The position numbers were made by a program, and so were the translations under genes. Shown in pieces: positions 1 to 7,798 of a DNA stretch of 64,000 bases. How positions within the stretch are numbered: the stretch's first letter is position 1; the number at the start of each line of letters is the position of its first letter. The notes under the pieces are model-generated. The model did not search any database. It had not been told where the DNA came from and was given only the letters and a program-made list of their open reading frames with translations. Source of the DNA: Lysobacter niastensis (GTDB lineage: Bacteria > Pseudomonadota > Gammaproteobacteria > Xanthomonadales > Xanthomonadaceae); contig NZ_JADLZT010000007.1 of the NCBI RefSeq assembly GCF_015453285.1, forward strand, positions 240,705-304,704, in the 5' to 3' direction.

Positions 1-34
1 GGGGCCGGCCGTGCTGGCCGGCCTGTTCAGGCCA
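1..34 (-). terminator. Hairpin just after ubiE
   Basis: An 8-bp perfect stem (GGCCGGCC at 3-10 and 16-23) with a 5-nt loop lies directly downstream of the ubiE stop on the minus strand. It is placed like an intrinsic terminator, but the window ends before any T-run could be seen, so the role is only inferred. Confidence 0.35.
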
Positions 35-799
35 TCAGACCTTGTAGCCGGTATGGATCGCGACGATGCCGCCGGACAGGTTGCGGTAGTCGCTGCGGGC
101 GAAACCGGCGGCCTGCATCATCGCCTTCAGCTCGTCCTGCGGGGGGTGCTTGCGGATGCTCTCGGCCAGGTACTGGTAGCTGTCGGCGTCGCCCGCGAAC
201 AGCTTGCCGAGCTTGGGCAGCACCTGGAACGAGTGGAAGTCGTAGATCGGCTTGAACCAGTCCGCCTTCACTTCCGAGAACTCCAGCACGCGCGCCTGGC
301 CGCCGACCTTCAGCACGCGGTGCATCTCGCGCAGCGCGGCGTCCTTGTCGGTGACGTTGCGCAGGCCGAAGGCGATCGTGACCAGGTCGAAAGTGCCGTC
401 CGGGAACGGCAGCTTCTCGGCGTTCATCTGCACGTACTCGAAGCCGGCGACCTTGCCCATGTCGGTCATGCGGTCGCGGCCGACGCGCAGCATCTCGCCG
501 TTGATGTCGCCGAGCACGATGCTGCCCGCTTCGCCGACGCGGTCGCGCAGCAGCAGGGCGATGTCGCCGGTGCCGCCGGCCAGGTCGAGCACGCGGTCGC
601 CGCGCTTGACCTGCGCGGTGGCGACGAAATATCGCTTCCACACGCGGTGCACGCCCAGCGACATAAGGTCGTTCATCAGGTCGTACTTGCTGGCGACCGA
701 GGAGAACACCTGGCCGACCAGCTTCTGCTTCTCGCCCGTGGGCACGTCGCGGAAGCCGAAATGGGTGGTGCCGGGCTTGGAGTGGTTGGATTCGCTCAT
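35..799 (-). CDS. ubiE: Ubiquinone/menaquinone C-methyltransferase UbiE
   Basis: This is a SAM-dependent C-methyltransferase that acts on the quinone ring in ubiquinone (and, where present, menaquinone) biosynthesis; it is cytosolic or membrane-peripheral. The 254-residue product has the usual family length. The N-terminal part contains HFGFRDVP and the SxYDLMNDLMSLGxHRxWK signature (about 34-55), followed by SAM motif I LDLAGGTGD (about 71-79) and the later IAFGLRNVTD motif. It is transcribed away from the efflux genes across an 83-bp divergent gap. The family match is strong and the start at 799 gives the expected N-terminus. Confidence 0.96.
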   Translation of the reverse strand: MSESNHSKPGTTHFGFRDVPTGEKQKLVGQVFSSVASKYDLMNDLMSLGVHRVWKRYFVATAQVKRGDRVLDLAGGTGDIALLLRDRVGEAGSIVLGDINGEMLRVGRDRMTDMGKVAGFEYVQMNAEKLPFPDGTFDLVTIAFGLRNVTDKDAALREMHRVLKVGGQARVLEFSEVKADWFKPIYDFHSFQVLPKLGKLFAGDADSYQYLAESIRKHPPQDELKAMMQAAGFARSDYRNLSGGIVAIHTGYKV

Positions 800-882
800 G
801 CCGGGATTATCGCACCAACGTACAAGTCTCCGCCCGATGCGGGGACGAGGCTGATGGCCGGTCCGGCACTGCAGGCCCGCCG

Positions 883-2523
883 ATGATCCCGTACGCCTCC
901 CGCGAATGGCTGCCGCACGAACGGCCGCAGTTCCCCGGCTCGCCGTCGACGCCGGACCACCCGGTGCCGCTGCGCTGGGCGTTCGCCGTGGTGGGCGCGC
1001 TGGTCGCCATCACCGGCAGCCTCGGCAACGCGATGGTCACCACCAACCTGCTGCAGCTGCAGGGCGCCCTGGGCGTGACCGCTGCCGAAATCGCGTGGCT
1101 GCCGGCCGCCTACGTGATGACCAACGTCTCGGCCAACCTGGTGCTGATCAAGTTCCGCCAGCAATTCGGCCTGCGCCTCTTCACCGAGATCAGCCTGGTG
1201 GTCTACGCGCTGGTGACGTTCGCGCACCTGTTCGTGCACGGCCTGGGTTCGGCCATCAGCGTGCGCGCCGCGCACGGCATCGTCGGCGCCGCACTGACCA
1301 CGCTCGGCGTGTTCTACATGATCCAGGCGATACCGGCGCAGCACCGCCTGCGCGCGCTGGCGCTGGGGATCGGCCTGAGCCAGCTCGGCACGCCGCTGGC
1401 GCGCGTCATCTCCAGCAGCTTGCTCGAATACGGCGAATGGCGCGGCCTGTACCTGTTCGAACTCGGCCTGGCGCTGCTGTCGCTGGGCGGCGTGCTGTTG
1501 CTGAGGCTGCCGCCGGGCGACCGCTACCAGGTGTTCGAGAAGCTGGATGCAGTCACCATCACGCTGCTGTCGGTCGGCATGGCGCTGCTGTGCGCGGTGC
1601 TGTCGCTGGGCCGCATTGAGTGGTGGCTGGAGGCGCCGTGGCTCGGCTGGTCGCTGGCAATCTCCATCGTGCTGGTGGTGTCCGGCATCGCGGTCGAGCA
1701 CTTCCGCGCCAATCCGCTGATCAACACGCGCTGGCTCGGTAGCGGTCTGATGCTGCGTCTGGGCATCGCGATCGTGCTGCTGCGCACGGCACTGTCGGAG
1801 CAGAGCGTCGGCGCGGTCGGGTTCCTGCAGGCGATGGGGCTGACCAACGACGAGATGCGCGGGCTCTTCACCGTGGTACTGATGGGCTGCCTGCTCGGCA
1901 TCGCGGTGAGCGCGATGACGGTGCGTCCGGTGCTGACGCGGTTGCCGGCCCTGATCGCGCTGGGCTGCGTGATGACCGGCGCGTTGATGGATGCGTTCTC
2001 CAACAACCTGACCCGGCCCGCGCAGTTGATGTTCAGCCAGTTCCTGATCGGCTTCGGCAGCACGTTCTTCCTCGCGCCGGCACTGATCGCCGGCGTCGGC
2101 AGCGTCATCGCCCAGCCACGCAACCTGATCAGCTTCTTCGTGATGTTCAACATCGCCAACAACGTCGGCGGCCTGATCGGCTCGGCGTTCCTCGGCACGT
2201 TCCAGGTGATCCGCGAGAAGTACCACTCCAGCCAGCTCGTCGAGCACCTGACGCTGCTTGACCCGCAGGTCGTGGGCCGCATCCAGGCGGCGCTGGGCGG
2301 CTACGCCCCGGCGTTGACCGACCCGGCCCTGCGCAATGCCGCCAGCGTGCGTGCCCTGGGAGCAGCCGCTTCACGCGAAGCGAATGTGCTTGCCTATAAC
2401 GATGTGTACCTCGCCATCGCCGCGATCGCGCTCATGACGATGATCTGGCTGACCTACGTCGCCACGCGCGCCCGCCTGTACGCCAGGCGCGAGCGGCTCG
2501 CGGCCGCCGCGAGTGCCGCATGA
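883..2523 (+). CDS. MFS efflux pump, EmrB/QacA-like (DHA2 family)
   Basis: This 546-residue multi-pass inner-membrane protein has the length and topology of 14-helix drug:H+ antiporters. Helix 1 begins near residue 30 (WAFAVVGALVAITGS) and is followed by the amphipathic QLQGALGVTAAEIAWLPAAYVM segment in which DHA2 members carry motif-A-like residues. The stop codon overlaps the next gene's ATG by 4 nt, and that gene encodes an EmrA/HlyD-type adaptor, so the two probably form a tripartite pump that recruits a TolC-like channel encoded elsewhere. The substrate cannot be told from sequence. No adjacent MarR- or TetR-type regulator is present. Confidence 0.88.
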   Translation: MIPYASREWLPHERPQFPGSPSTPDHPVPLRWAFAVVGALVAITGSLGNAMVTTNLLQLQGALGVTAAEIAWLPAAYVMTNVSANLVLIKFRQQFGLRLFTEISLVVYALVTFAHLFVHGLGSAISVRAAHGIVGAALTTLGVFYMIQAIPAQHRLRALALGIGLSQLGTPLARVISSSLLEYGEWRGLYLFELGLALLSLGGVLLLRLPPGDRYQVFEKLDAVTITLLSVGMALLCAVLSLGRIEWWLEAPWLGWSLAISIVLVVSGIAVEHFRANPLINTRWLGSGLMLRLGIAIVLLRTALSEQSVGAVGFLQAMGLTNDEMRGLFTVVLMGCLLGIAVSAMTVRPVLTRLPALIALGCVMTGALMDAFSNNLTRPAQLMFSQFLIGFGSTFFLAPALIAGVGSVIAQPRNLISFFVMFNIANNVGGLIGSAFLGTFQVIREKYHSSQLVEHLTLLDPQVVGRIQAALGGYAPALTDPALRNAASVRALGAAASREANVLAYNDVYLAIAAIALMTMIWLTYVATRARLYARRERLAAAASAA

Positions 2524-3623
2524 GCACGCCGACCCCCACCGCTCCGCCTGCCCCGGCGCCGGCCGCGCCGCCGGTGCTGCCGCCGCGTCCGCGCTGGCAG
2601 ATTGCCGCGTTCGCCGCGGTGGCCGTCATTGGTGCGCTGGTGGTGCTGTACGCCTGGCGGCTGCCGCCGTTCCGCAGCGCCATCCAATCCACCGAGAACG
2701 CCTACGTGCGCGGCCAGGTGACGCTGATCAGCCCGCAGGTGAGCGGCTACGTGATGCAGGTGCCGGTGCGGGACTTCCAGCGCGTCCGCAAGGGCCAGCT
2801 GCTGGTGCAGATCGACGACCGCATCTACCGCCAGCAGGTCGACCAGGCCCGTGCGCAGTTGCAGGCCGCGCACGCCAGCCTCGACAACTGGACGCAGCAG
2901 TTGCGCAGCGCGCAGGCCAACGTCGCCCAGAGCCGCGCCGCCAAGTCCAGCAACGATGCCCTGCACGTGCGCACCGCGGCGACGCTGGGCCGCACCGACC
3001 GCCTCGCACGCGATCAGCTGTTGTCGGCTCAGGACCTGGACACGGCGCTCGCCGCCAACGCCCAGGCCGTCGCCGGAGTCAACCAGTCGCGCGCAGCCGT
3101 GGATGCGGCCGAACAGAGCGTGCGCAGCGTCAGCGTCAATCACGCCGCGCTGGAAGCGTCGGTCGCCGGCGCCGAGGCGGCGGTGCAGCTCGCGCAGATC
3201 AACCTCGACCACACGCGCATTGAAGCGCCGCGCGACGGCCAGCTCGGCCAGATCCTGGTGCGGGAAGGCGCCTACGTCACCAACGGCTCGCAGCTGATGG
3301 CGCTGGTGCCGGCCACGTTCTGGGTCATCGCCAACTTCAAGGAGACGCAGATGGAGCGCGTGCGCATCGGCCAACCGGTGCGTTTCACCGTCGACGCGCT
3401 CGGCCGGCAGAAACTCAACGGGCATGTGCAGGAGATCTCGCCCGCGGCGGGTTCCGAGTTCGCGTTGCTTCCGGCCGACAACGCCACCGGCAACTTCGTC
3501 AAGATCGCGCAGCGCATCCCGGTGAAGGTGTCCATCGATCCGGGCCAGCCCCTGGCGTCGCGGCTGCGTCCGGGCATGTCGGTGGTGGTCGACGTCGACA
3601 CGTCGGAAGCGAAGGAACGCTGA
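2520..3623 (+). CDS. EmrA/HlyD-type periplasmic adaptor subunit
   Basis: This 367-residue membrane fusion protein is anchored by one N-terminal helix (about residues 28-50) after a Pro/Ala-rich cytoplasmic tail. A biotinyl/lipoyl half-motif follows (SPQVSGYVMQVPVRDFQRVRKGQLLVQID), then a long alpha-helical hairpin rich in Ala and Gln (about 95-225) with repeated QAR/NQSRA patterns. A second lipoyl half (IEAPRDGQLGQILVREGAYV) and a beta-barrel end the protein. It overlaps the upstream MFS gene (ATGA), so the two are translationally coupled. It is expected to link the inner-membrane pump to an outer-membrane channel. Confidence 0.9.
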   Translation: MSTPTPTAPPAPAPAAPPVLPPRPRWQIAAFAAVAVIGALVVLYAWRLPPFRSAIQSTENAYVRGQVTLISPQVSGYVMQVPVRDFQRVRKGQLLVQIDDRIYRQQVDQARAQLQAAHASLDNWTQQLRSAQANVAQSRAAKSSNDALHVRTAATLGRTDRLARDQLLSAQDLDTALAANAQAVAGVNQSRAAVDAAEQSVRSVSVNHAALEASVAGAEAAVQLAQINLDHTRIEAPRDGQLGQILVREGAYVTNGSQLMALVPATFWVIANFKETQMERVRIGQPVRFTVDALGRQKLNGHVQEISPAAGSEFALLPADNATGNFVKIAQRIPVKVSIDPGQPLASRLRPGMSVVVDVDTSEAKER

Positions 3624-3660
3624 GCGCCTCGACGATCCCGCGTGCTGGCATCATGGCGGC

Positions 3661-4161
3661 ATGAACCCGGCCGCCTCTCCTTCCGCGGTGCGATGGCTGG
3701 CCAGGCCATTCCGCGATCTCGACATCGACACCCTGTACGCGCTGCTGAAGCTGCGCTCGGAGGTCTTCGTCGTCGAACAGAACTGCGTCTACCTCGACCC
3801 GGACGGCAAGGACCGGCACCCCGAAGCGGTGCACCTGCTCGGCATCGCGGACGACGGTTCGCTGGCCGGTTACCTGCGCATCCTGCCGGCCGGCCTGAGC
3901 TATCCGCAGGTCAGCTTCGGACGCGTGCTGACGGCGCCGGACTGGCGTGGCCGCGGCCTCGGCGCCCCGATGCTGCAGGCAGCGCTGGCGGAAATCGAAC
4001 GCCGGTGGCCCGGTGCCGACGTGCAGATCGGCGCGCAGTCGCACCTGCAGGAGTTCTATGGCTGCCACGGTTTCGAACCGTCCTCGGAACCCTACGTCGA
4101 GGACGGCATTCCCCACATCGACATGCTGCGCCGCGCCGGCGCGAGCAGCCCCCACGGATGA
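3661..4161 (+). CDS. GNAT acetyltransferase, ElaA family
   Basis: The 166-residue protein matches the ElaA-like branch of GNAT acetyltransferases. Its N-terminal LDIDTLYALLKLRSEVFVVEQ is typical of the family. The acetyl-CoA binding segment is FGRVLTAPDWRGRGLGAPML (about 81-100), the Q/RxxGxG/A loop being WRGRGLG. The natural substrate of ElaA proteins is not established. The stop lies 4 nt before the cytosine deaminase start, so the two genes are probably co-transcribed. Confidence 0.85.
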   Translation: MNPAASPSAVRWLARPFRDLDIDTLYALLKLRSEVFVVEQNCVYLDPDGKDRHPEAVHLLGIADDGSLAGYLRILPAGLSYPQVSFGRVLTAPDWRGRGLGAPMLQAALAEIERRWPGADVQIGAQSHLQEFYGCHGFEPSSEPYVEDGIPHIDMLRRAGASSPHG

Positions 4162-4165
4162 CTCC

Positions 4166-4627
4166 ATGACCACGATCGCGACACCCGACTACCGCGCCCT
4201 GCTCGCCACCGCGGTCGCCGAAGCCCGCCTGGGCCTGGCCGAGGGCGGCATCCCGATCGGCGCGGCGCTGTACCACCGCGACGGCCGCATGCTCGGCTGC
4301 GGCCACAACCGCCGCATCCAGGAGGACGACCCGTCGGTGCACGGCGAGACCGACGCGTTCCGCAAGGCCGGACGCCAGCGCCGCTACCGCGACACGATCA
4401 TGGTCACGACGCTGGCGCCATGCTGGTACTGCAGCGGCCTGGTGCGGCAGTTCAACATCGGCACCGTGGTGGTCGGCGAATCGGTCAACTTCCGTGGCGG
4501 CATCGACTGGCTGCGCGAGAACGGCGTGAACGTGATCGACCTCGAGGACGGCGAGTGCATCGAGATGCTCGGCCGCTACATCGCCGGGCACCCCGAGGTC
4601 TGGAACGAGGACATCGGCGAAGACTGA
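4166..4627 (+). CDS. Cytosine deaminase-like nucleoside/nucleobase deaminase (yeast Fcy1-type)
   Basis: The 153-residue zinc hydrolase of the cytidine-deaminase fold probably converts cytosine to uracil in pyrimidine salvage. The zinc motifs are HGE (about residue 56) and PCWYC (about 89-93), with the catalytic Glu in HGE. Similarity to the yeast enzyme covers the whole length: GGIPIGAALYHRDGRMLGCGHNRR, VVVGESVNF, and the C-terminal WNEDIGE, close to the yeast WFEDIGE. The classic bacterial CodA cytosine deaminase is an unrelated amidohydrolase. I chose the ATG at 4166 because the product then begins at the family's N-terminus right after the previous gene. Activity on other bases, such as guanine or tRNA adenosine, is less likely given these motifs. 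Confidence 0.85.
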   Translation: MTTIATPDYRALLATAVAEARLGLAEGGIPIGAALYHRDGRMLGCGHNRRIQEDDPSVHGETDAFRKAGRQRRYRDTIMVTTLAPCWYCSGLVRQFNIGTVVVGESVNFRGGIDWLRENGVNVIDLEDGECIEMLGRYIAGHPEVWNEDIGED

Positions 4628-4691
4628 ACGGCATCCGGGCGAATGACTTCTGCCCCATGAGCCGGCACCGGCAGGCGCCCACCATCGCCGC

Positions 4692-5396
4692 ATGCAGGAC
4701 CACGTCGACCACGAAACCCGCCACGCCTCCGGCGATGCGCTGCGCACGCACCGGCACGGACCGGCGTACGCGGCGCTGGTGCTGGAAGGCAGCTACGTCG
4801 AGGCCAGCGCCGACGGCCCGGTCGAATGCACGCCGGGCACGCTGGTGCTGCATCCGCGCTACCACGCGCATGGCAACCGCTTCGGCCACCTCGGCGCACG
4901 CGTGGTCAACCTGGCCCTGCCCGAGTCCGGCGAACCGGCAACACTGCAGGTGCTGCGCGTGCCCGGCCGATCCGACGCCGAAGCGGTATTCCTGCGCGGC
5001 CCGCATGAACTGTTGGCACTGATCGAGGCATCCAGCAGCGAGCAGGTGGTGTTGCTGCATGCGTGGCAGGCCGGGTTCCTGCACGAACTGCAGCACGGCG
5101 ACGCGCCGATCGAGCAGATTGCTCGCCACGCCGGCGTGTCGTGCGAGCACGCCAGCCGCACGTTCCTGCGCACGCATGGCATGGCGCCGCAGGCCCTGCG
5201 CCGCGAACTGCGCAGTCGCCAGGCACTGGCGCTGCTGGCCGGTGGAGCGTCGCTGGCCGACATCGCCGCGCGCAGCGGCTTCGCCGACCAGAGCCACCTG
5301 ACCCGCACCGTGCGCGCCATGACCGGCCAGCCGCCCGGTCGCTTGCGCCGGCAGATCAACTGCGTTCAAGACGCCGCCACTGCCGCAATGCGCTAA
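4692..5396 (+). CDS. AraC-family transcriptional regulator
   Basis: The 234-residue regulator has an N-terminal cupin-like sensor half (about 1-120, with H-x-H and GTLVLHPRYHAHG) and a C-terminal pair of helix-turn-helix motifs. These are IEQIARHAGVSCEHASRTFL (about 139-158) and SLADIAARSGFADQSHLTRT (about 193-212). The domain order is normal for AraC regulators, although the protein is shorter than AraC itself. The ligand and targets are unknown. It stands alone between the deaminase and the secreted HExxH protein. Confidence 0.87.
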   Translation: MQDHVDHETRHASGDALRTHRHGPAYAALVLEGSYVEASADGPVECTPGTLVLHPRYHAHGNRFGHLGARVVNLALPESGEPATLQVLRVPGRSDAEAVFLRGPHELLALIEASSSEQVVLLHAWQAGFLHELQHGDAPIEQIARHAGVSCEHASRTFLRTHGMAPQALRRELRSRQALALLAGGASLADIAARSGFADQSHLTRTVRAMTGQPPGRLRRQINCVQDAATAAMR

Positions 5397-5437
5397 TGCC
5401 TGCGAAGCCGGTCCCGTGACCGCGCGGATACTCCCCC

Positions 5438-6487
5438 ATGCGCATTGCCCGCCCCGTCCTGCTTTGCCTGTTCCTCGCCTCTTTCGCCGCCTCGGCAGCG
5501 CCGCCCGCCCCGGCATCGACGCCTGAGGCCACCACCGCGATCGCCGACTCGACCAGCGCCATCCTGCAGGGCGACAGCGACCGCGCGGTGGCCGCGCTCG
5601 AACGCAGTCCCGCCGACGGCTTCATTGGTGCCGACGCCGGCTACCGCGCCTGCATGATCGGCCGCTATCGCCGCACCACGCCGGAACTGGACACGCGGTC
5701 CGCCGACGATGCTTTCGTGCGCGACATCTACGCCACCTACCAGGATTACTGGTGGCATGCACTGCAACAGCCCTCGCAACGCGATGCGCTGCAGGCCACG
5801 TTGTACGCGACGCTGCGCAAGCGGCTGGGCGATGCCGCAGCGGGGACCACCGACATGGACACGCTGGAACCCGTGCTTCAGCAGGCGCTGCTCGACCGCG
5901 GCTACCACTCCCAGCTCGGCATGACGATGCCGCTGCGCGAACTGATGCTGTGGCGCAAGCAGGAAACCCGCTACTACGACGTCGAACTGCCGGAGGGCAG
6001 GCACCGCGCACGCGTGGAACTGCTGGACGGTTTCGTCAGCCGTGGCTGGAGCGGCTATGCCCGCTGCGGGCGCGGCTCGAACGGCGGCTGGGCCACCGCC
6101 GAAGCGCTGTACGCCATCGTGCCCAGCTACACCGAGGGGCTGGACAGCGAGGCGTTCCGGGTGGTGTTCCTCGGCCACGAAACCCAGCATTTCGCCGACC
6201 AGAACGCATTCCCCGGCATCAAACCGTGGGAACTCGAGTACCGCGCGAAGCTGGTCGAGCTGGTGCAGGCGCGCGAGGTCAGCGCGAAGCGGCTGGGCTA
6301 CATGGTCACCGCACAAAGCGACAACGTCGATTCGCCGCACACCTATGCCAACAAGCGCGTGGTGTCCGACCTCACCGCGCGGCTGGGACGTGCCCCGGAT
6401 CAGGTGGGTATCGACGAACTGCAACGGGCGGCGCGCGAGTTGTTGGTCGAGGACACGCAGCGGCGGCGGAGCACCGCCAGCCAGTAA
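5438..6487 (+). CDS. Secreted putative zinc-dependent hydrolase with HExxH motif
   Basis: The 349-residue protein begins with a clear Sec signal peptide (RIARPVLLCLFLASFAASAAP), so the mature protein is periplasmic or secreted. I do not recognise a named family. A zincin-type HExxH motif, HETQH, occupies residues 247-251 in the helix-like context VVFLGHETQHFAD, and acidic residues in WELEYRAKLVEL (about 264-275) are placed where gluzincins carry their third ligand. The first ~190 residues are mostly helical with Trp/Tyr-rich stretches. Protease activity is an inference from the motif alone. The gene is monocistronic and convergent with the next one. Confidence 0.6.
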   Translation: MRIARPVLLCLFLASFAASAAPPAPASTPEATTAIADSTSAILQGDSDRAVAALERSPADGFIGADAGYRACMIGRYRRTTPELDTRSADDAFVRDIYATYQDYWWHALQQPSQRDALQATLYATLRKRLGDAAAGTTDMDTLEPVLQQALLDRGYHSQLGMTMPLRELMLWRKQETRYYDVELPEGRHRARVELLDGFVSRGWSGYARCGRGSNGGWATAEALYAIVPSYTEGLDSEAFRVVFLGHETQHFADQNAFPGIKPWELEYRAKLVELVQAREVSAKRLGYMVTAQSDNVDSPHTYANKRVVSDLTARLGRAPDQVGIDELQRAARELLVEDTQRRRSTASQ

Positions 6488-6509
6488 CCGAGCGTGCGGG
6501 TGGACGAAC

Positions 6510-7100
6510 TCAGCCGTCGCCGAGTTCGTCCTGCAGCGCGCGCAACTGGAGCAGCCGCGCGCGTGCCTTGCGGGTGATGTACCAGGCCGTCAGTGCCGAC
6601 AACACCAGCCCGATGCAGCCTCCGGTCATGCCGCCGATCAGCCTGCCCAGTTCGCTTGCTCCGGCCTGCCAGGCCAGCGTCACGCCGACCGCGCAGGTGA
6701 GCAGCCACAACACCAGACCCACCCACATCCCATAACGCCAGTAACGCAGCGAGGTGCGGGCGCGCTCGCTTTCCAGCGCCAGCAGGGCAGCCGCGTCGAG
6801 GCCTTCGTCGCGCAACTGGCGGCGGCGGATCCACAGCGACCACGCCTGGAACGCGACGACCGCCACGGTCATGACGACGCACAGCGCGTTGAACAGGCGT
6901 GGCTCCGTCCCGCGCCCGATGATGACAGCCAGTGCCGCCACGACCGCGATCGAGGTTGCCACTTCCAGGCCGAGCGCGAGTTTCAGCTTCGTACCGCGCC
7001 TTGCCGCCTCAGCGCGGAGCGCGTCGATGTCGATGCCGGGCGCGTCCTGGCCCCGCCATTCCTCGCCCAGCGATTGCCAGTCGTGCTGGAGGTCGTTCAT
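6510..7100 (-). CDS. Four-helix membrane protein paired with ECF sigma factor
   Basis: The 196-residue protein has a soluble N-terminus (about 1-38) and four predicted membrane helices: LALGLEVATSIAVVAALAVII, LFNALCVVMTVAVVAFQAW, YGMWVGLVLWLLTCAVGVTL and IGGMTGGCIGLVLSALTAWY. A charged C-terminus follows. Its start overlaps the stop of the upstream sigma-factor gene by 4 nt (ATGA), so it is probably that factor's anti-sigma or sensor partner. It lacks the Hx3Cx2C zinc-anti-sigma signature, so this role rests on gene position only. Confidence 0.65.
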   Translation of the reverse strand: MNDLQHDWQSLGEEWRGQDAPGIDIDALRAEAARRGTKLKLALGLEVATSIAVVAALAVIIGRGTEPRLFNALCVVMTVAVVAFQAWSLWIRRRQLRDEGLDAAALLALESERARTSLRYWRYGMWVGLVLWLLTCAVGVTLAWQAGASELGRLIGGMTGGCIGLVLSALTAWYITRKARARLLQLRALQDELGDG

Positions 7101-7669
7101 GCGGTTTCTCCGAGCCAGTCACGCAGTTGCCGGCGCGAGCGGCTCAGCCGTTGCGCCACGGTGTTCTCCTCCAGGGCCAGCGCGTCGCCGATCTCGCGCA
7201 ACGAGAAGCCTTCCAGCGCCAGCACCACCACCTGGCGCTGTCCCAGCGGCAGTCGCCGTACCGCTTCGAGCAGGTTGCTGCGGCGCTGATGCGCTTCGGC
7301 ATGCCGCAGCGGATCGTCGCCCGGATCGGGATGCTCGTCGTCGAGTTCCTCTTCGATCCGACGCTGCCGCGACAACGCATCGATCGCGCGGTTGTGGGCG
7401 ACGCGGGCGACGAAGGTGCGCAGCGAGGCCTCGCCGCGCCAGCTCGGCAGCGCGCGCCAGATCGCCAGGCTGATCTCCTGCAGCAGGTCCTCGCGGCGTG
7501 CGCGCTCGCCTTCGTAGCTGCCGACGATACGCGCCAGCATCGGACCGTGGTCGTGCAGCACCGCCTCGACATTGGGACGGACGATGGCGCCGCCCGCCGC
7601 CGGAGGCGACGGGCTCGCGTCCGGCAACGCGGGCGCGAGCGTGGAGCGGGTGGCGGCGGCACTGTCCAT
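7097..7669 (-). CDS. ECF-type RNA polymerase sigma factor
   Basis: The 190-residue product shows sigma region 2 (EDLLQEISLAIWRALPSWRGEASLRTFVARVAHNRAID is split here as DLLQEISLAIWRALPSW and RTFVARVAHNRAID) and sigma region 4 (GQRQVVVLALEGFSLREIGD, then ENTVAQRLSRSRRQLRDWL). The acidic linker EELDDEHPDPGDD between them is usual. I placed the start at the second in-frame ATG (7669), because the sequence before it is a Pro/Ser-rich extension; a start at 7714 is possible. It overlaps the downstream membrane-protein gene, with which it likely forms a signalling unit. It is unlinked functionally to the TonB receptor as far as sequence shows, although it follows that gene on the same strand. Confidence 0.85.
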   Translation of the reverse strand: MDSAAATRSTLAPALPDASPSPPAAGGAIVRPNVEAVLHDHGPMLARIVGSYEGERARREDLLQEISLAIWRALPSWRGEASLRTFVARVAHNRAIDALSRQRRIEEELDDEHPDPGDDPLRHAEAHQRRSNLLEAVRRLPLGQRQVVVLALEGFSLREIGDALALEENTVAQRLSRSRRQLRDWLGETA

Positions 7670-7767
7670 AGGCGAATCCGTCGGGTCTGCCGTTGGCAGT
7701 CTGCCCGAAGGCAAAAAACCTGACAGCGTCCGGCGTCCCCGGCGGAAACGTCTAGCCCACAGTGGCT

Positions 7768-7787
7768 GGCCGGGTCGAAGCCCGGCC
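7768..7787 (-). terminator. Hairpin after TonB receptor gene
   Basis: A 7-bp GC stem (GGCCGGG at 7768-7774 and CCCGGCC at 7781-7787, 6-nt loop) lies about 12 nt downstream of the receptor stop codon. No T-run follows, so it may be a processing or attenuator hairpin rather than a full intrinsic terminator. Confidence 0.4.
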
Positions 7788-7798
7788 GGCTGCCGGCC

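Noticed and set aside
796..2247. 483-residue minus-strand open frame opposite the MFS gene
   Set aside because: His/Gln/Arg-rich antisense shadow; the plus strand encodes a recognisable transporter coupled to its adaptor.
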